From the NCBI GenBank assembly GCA_019931245.1, contig JAINDL010000057.1, positions 1-64,000 of the forward strand: 64,000 bases of DNA, given 5' to 3'. Positions 62,849-64,000 of the stretch are shown here, piece after piece. Made by a program: the position numbers and the translations under genes. The notes beneath the pieces were generated by a model. The model ran no database searches. It saw only the letters and a program-made list of their open reading frames with translations, and was not told the origin of the DNA. This DNA comes from Bryobacteraceae bacterium CoA2 C42 (GTDB lineage Bacteria > Acidobacteriota > Terriglobia > Bryobacterales > Bryobacteraceae). How positions within the stretch are numbered: the stretch's first letter is position 1; each line of letters begins with the position of its first letter.

Positions 62849-64000
62849 ATGCGGAATCTCGTCATCGTTCTGGGTGATCAACTGAACGATGATTCGTCGG
62901 CGTTTGATGGATTTGACCGGAACAAGGATGCCGTCTGGATGGCGGAGGTGGCCGAAGAGTCCACTCACGTCTGGTCGCACAAAGCGCGGATCGCCCTGTT
63001 CCTCGCCGCCATGCGGCATTTCGAGCAGCGGCTGACGCAGAAGGGCCACTGCGTGGTCTACCGGCGCCTGGACGATTTCAACAACACCCACTCCCTCCGC
63101 AAAGAGCTGCTCAAGGCCTGTGAACAGTTCCGTCCGGCGAAACTGATCCTGGTCGAGCCCGGTGACTACCGGGTGCGAGGCGAACTGCTGCAGGCGGCCA
63201 AGAAGGCCGGCGTACCGCTCGAAATCCGTCCGGACCGGAGCTTCTTCTGCTCAGTGGACGAGTTCAAGCGCTGGGCCGAAGGCCGTAAGCAGCTGCGCAT
63301 GGAGTTTTTCTACCGCGAGATGCGCCGCAAGTTCGGTGTCCTGCTCGATGGCAGCGAACCCGAGGGCGGCCGCTGGAACTATGACGTCGAGAACCGCGGC
63401 TCCCTGCCCAAGTCCGGTCCCGGCCCGCTGCGCCCGCCGCTGCGCTTTGAACGGGACAACACGACGAAGTACGTCCTCGAACTGGTTGATTTCCGGTTCA
63501 GCCGCCACCCCGGCTCTCTCGACAACTTCGATTGGCCGGTGACGGCGGAGCAGGCCGACGCCGCCCTCGACGACTTCATTACCCATCGCCTCCCGCACTT
63601 CGGGCAGTATCAGGACGCCATGTGGACCAACGAACCCTGGCTCTACCATTCGCGCCTGTCGGCGGCGATGAACCTGAAACTGCTCGACCCCCGGAAGGTG
63701 GTTACCGCTGCCGAAGCGGCCTACCGGGCGGGCCAGGTGTCACTCGCGCAGGCCGAAGGCTTCATTCGGCAGGTTCTCGGCTGGCGCGAGTACGTGCGCG
63801 GCGTTTACTGGAGCTACATGCCCGAGTATGCTGACCGCAACGAGATGGGCGCTCACGAACCGCTACCCAAGTGGTTCTGGACCGGCAAGACCGAGATGAA
63901 CTGCCTCAAGCAGACGCTGCGGCAGACGCTCGATTACGGCTACGCCCACCACATCCAGCGGCTCATGGTGACCGGTCTCTACTGCCTGCTCGCCGGGATC
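62849..64000 (+). CDS. Cryptochrome/photolyase-family protein (iron-sulfur PhrB type), truncated by window end
   Basis: A frame without stop from ATG 62849 to the window edge: 384 residues of an expected ~500. MRNLVIVLGDQLN opens the alpha/beta antenna domain; FIRQVLGWREYVRGVYW and NCLKQTLRQTLDYGYAHHIQRLMVTGL belong to the FAD domain. The Cys in EMNCLKQ fits the first ligand of the 4Fe-4S cluster of prokaryotic (6-4) photolyases. It repairs UV photoproducts. Not in the ORF track because it is open at the edge. Confidence 0.92.
   Translation, partial: MRNLVIVLGDQLNDDSSAFDGFDRNKDAVWMAEVAEESTHVWSHKARIALFLAAMRHFEQRLTQKGHCVVYRRLDDFNNTHSLRKELLKACEQFRPAKLILVEPGDYRVRGELLQAAKKAGVPLEIRPDRSFFCSVDEFKRWAEGRKQLRMEFFYREMRRKFGVLLDGSEPEGGRWNYDVENRGSLPKSGPGPLRPPLRFERDNTTKYVLELVDFRFSRHPGSLDNFDWPVTAEQADAALDDFITHRLPHFGQYQDAMWTNEPWLYHSRLSAAMNLKLLDPRKVVTAAEAAYRAGQVSLAQAEGFIRQVLGWREYVRGVYWSYMPEYADRNEMGAHEPLPKWFWTGKTEMNCLKQTLRQTLDYGYAHHIQRLMVTGLYCLLAGI

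Overview
The window is high-GC bacterial chromosome and reads as Acidobacteriota, most likely the Solibacter/Bryobacter side of the phylum. The pointers are lineage-typical families: Oar-like TonB-dependent proteins with an N-terminal carboxypeptidase-regulatory-like domain, three VWFA-related proteins, two proteins ending in the Solibacter-type TIGR03437 domain, Planctomycete-style cytochrome/DUF1549/DUF1501 genes, many Tat-like leaders on soluble enzymes, and the futalosine menaquinone route. I see no phage, IS element, CRISPR array or integrase.

Layout. (1) 1-6.1 kb: a bacterial microcompartment (BMC) region. One hexamer-type and three pentamer-type shell genes run rightward; a second hexamer gene, a BMC aldehyde dehydrogenase with a C-terminal module, a small unknown gene, recJ and a membrane protein run leftward to meet them. 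Two BMC-H plus three BMC-P and no BMC-T fits the PVM/PVM-like class (fucose/rhamnose to lactaldehyde); signature aldolase genes would lie left of the window. (2) 6.1-11.7 kb: a secreted small protein, a TonB/Oar protein and a VWFA protein, tightly spaced. (3) 11.7-19.2 kb: a glucosaminidase-like gene behind a structured leader, a 48-residue membrane protein missed by the ORF track, then a leftward run of oxidoreductase, sialate-esterase-like hydrolase, LolD, ClpC and DUF1003. (4) 19.2-31.8 kb: a tandem esterase, surface and secreted proteins, a D-threonine-aldolase-like enzyme, a cyclophilin fused to TIGR03437, and a lactonase/DapA-like pair for sugar acids. (5) 31.8-44.9 kb: tRNA-Leu(UAG), nadD, a PhoR/PhoB-like two-component pair, a P450, DUF1080, UPF0173, GH3, a lone receiver, a VWFA protein and a rhomboid protease. 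(6) 45-50.2 kb: oxidoreductase, cytochrome/DUF1549, DUF1501 and cobalamin adenosyltransferase. (7) 50.2-55.1 kb: a DAHP synthase gene preceded by what looks like a complete ribosome-mediated attenuator, then an unknown anchored protein and a sugar kinase, facing MqnA/MqnC. (8) 55.3-64 kb: NHL/TIGR03437 protein, KDG-kinase-like and galactonate-dehydratase-like genes, two small genes, an oxidoreductase and a truncated photolyase.

The most striking unlisted signal is the attenuator at 50267-50410: a 27-codon leader with seven aromatic codons out of eleven, an 11-bp antiterminator pairing (one bulge) and a 9-bp terminator with a U-rich tail, directly before a DAHP synthase that also carries a feedback-type N-terminal domain. 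Other structural oddities are a tandem duplication across the 3' ends of two convergent genes (39.4-39.85 kb), a decayed copy of a GNAT 3' end (61.3 kb), and a 17-nt-arm hairpin holding the Shine-Dalgarno of the DUF1003 gene.

Metabolically the window combines aromatic biosynthesis (DAHP synthase to chorismate to futalosine-pathway menaquinone), sugar-acid catabolism (lactonase, dehydratase, KDG-type kinase, DapA-type aldolase, several Gfo/Idh/MocA enzymes) and polymer attack (GH3, SASA esterase, DUF1080, tandem esterase), as expected for a soil polysaccharide degrader. Promoters of the form TTGC(A/C)(A/G)-17-TACACT occur before at least two genes.
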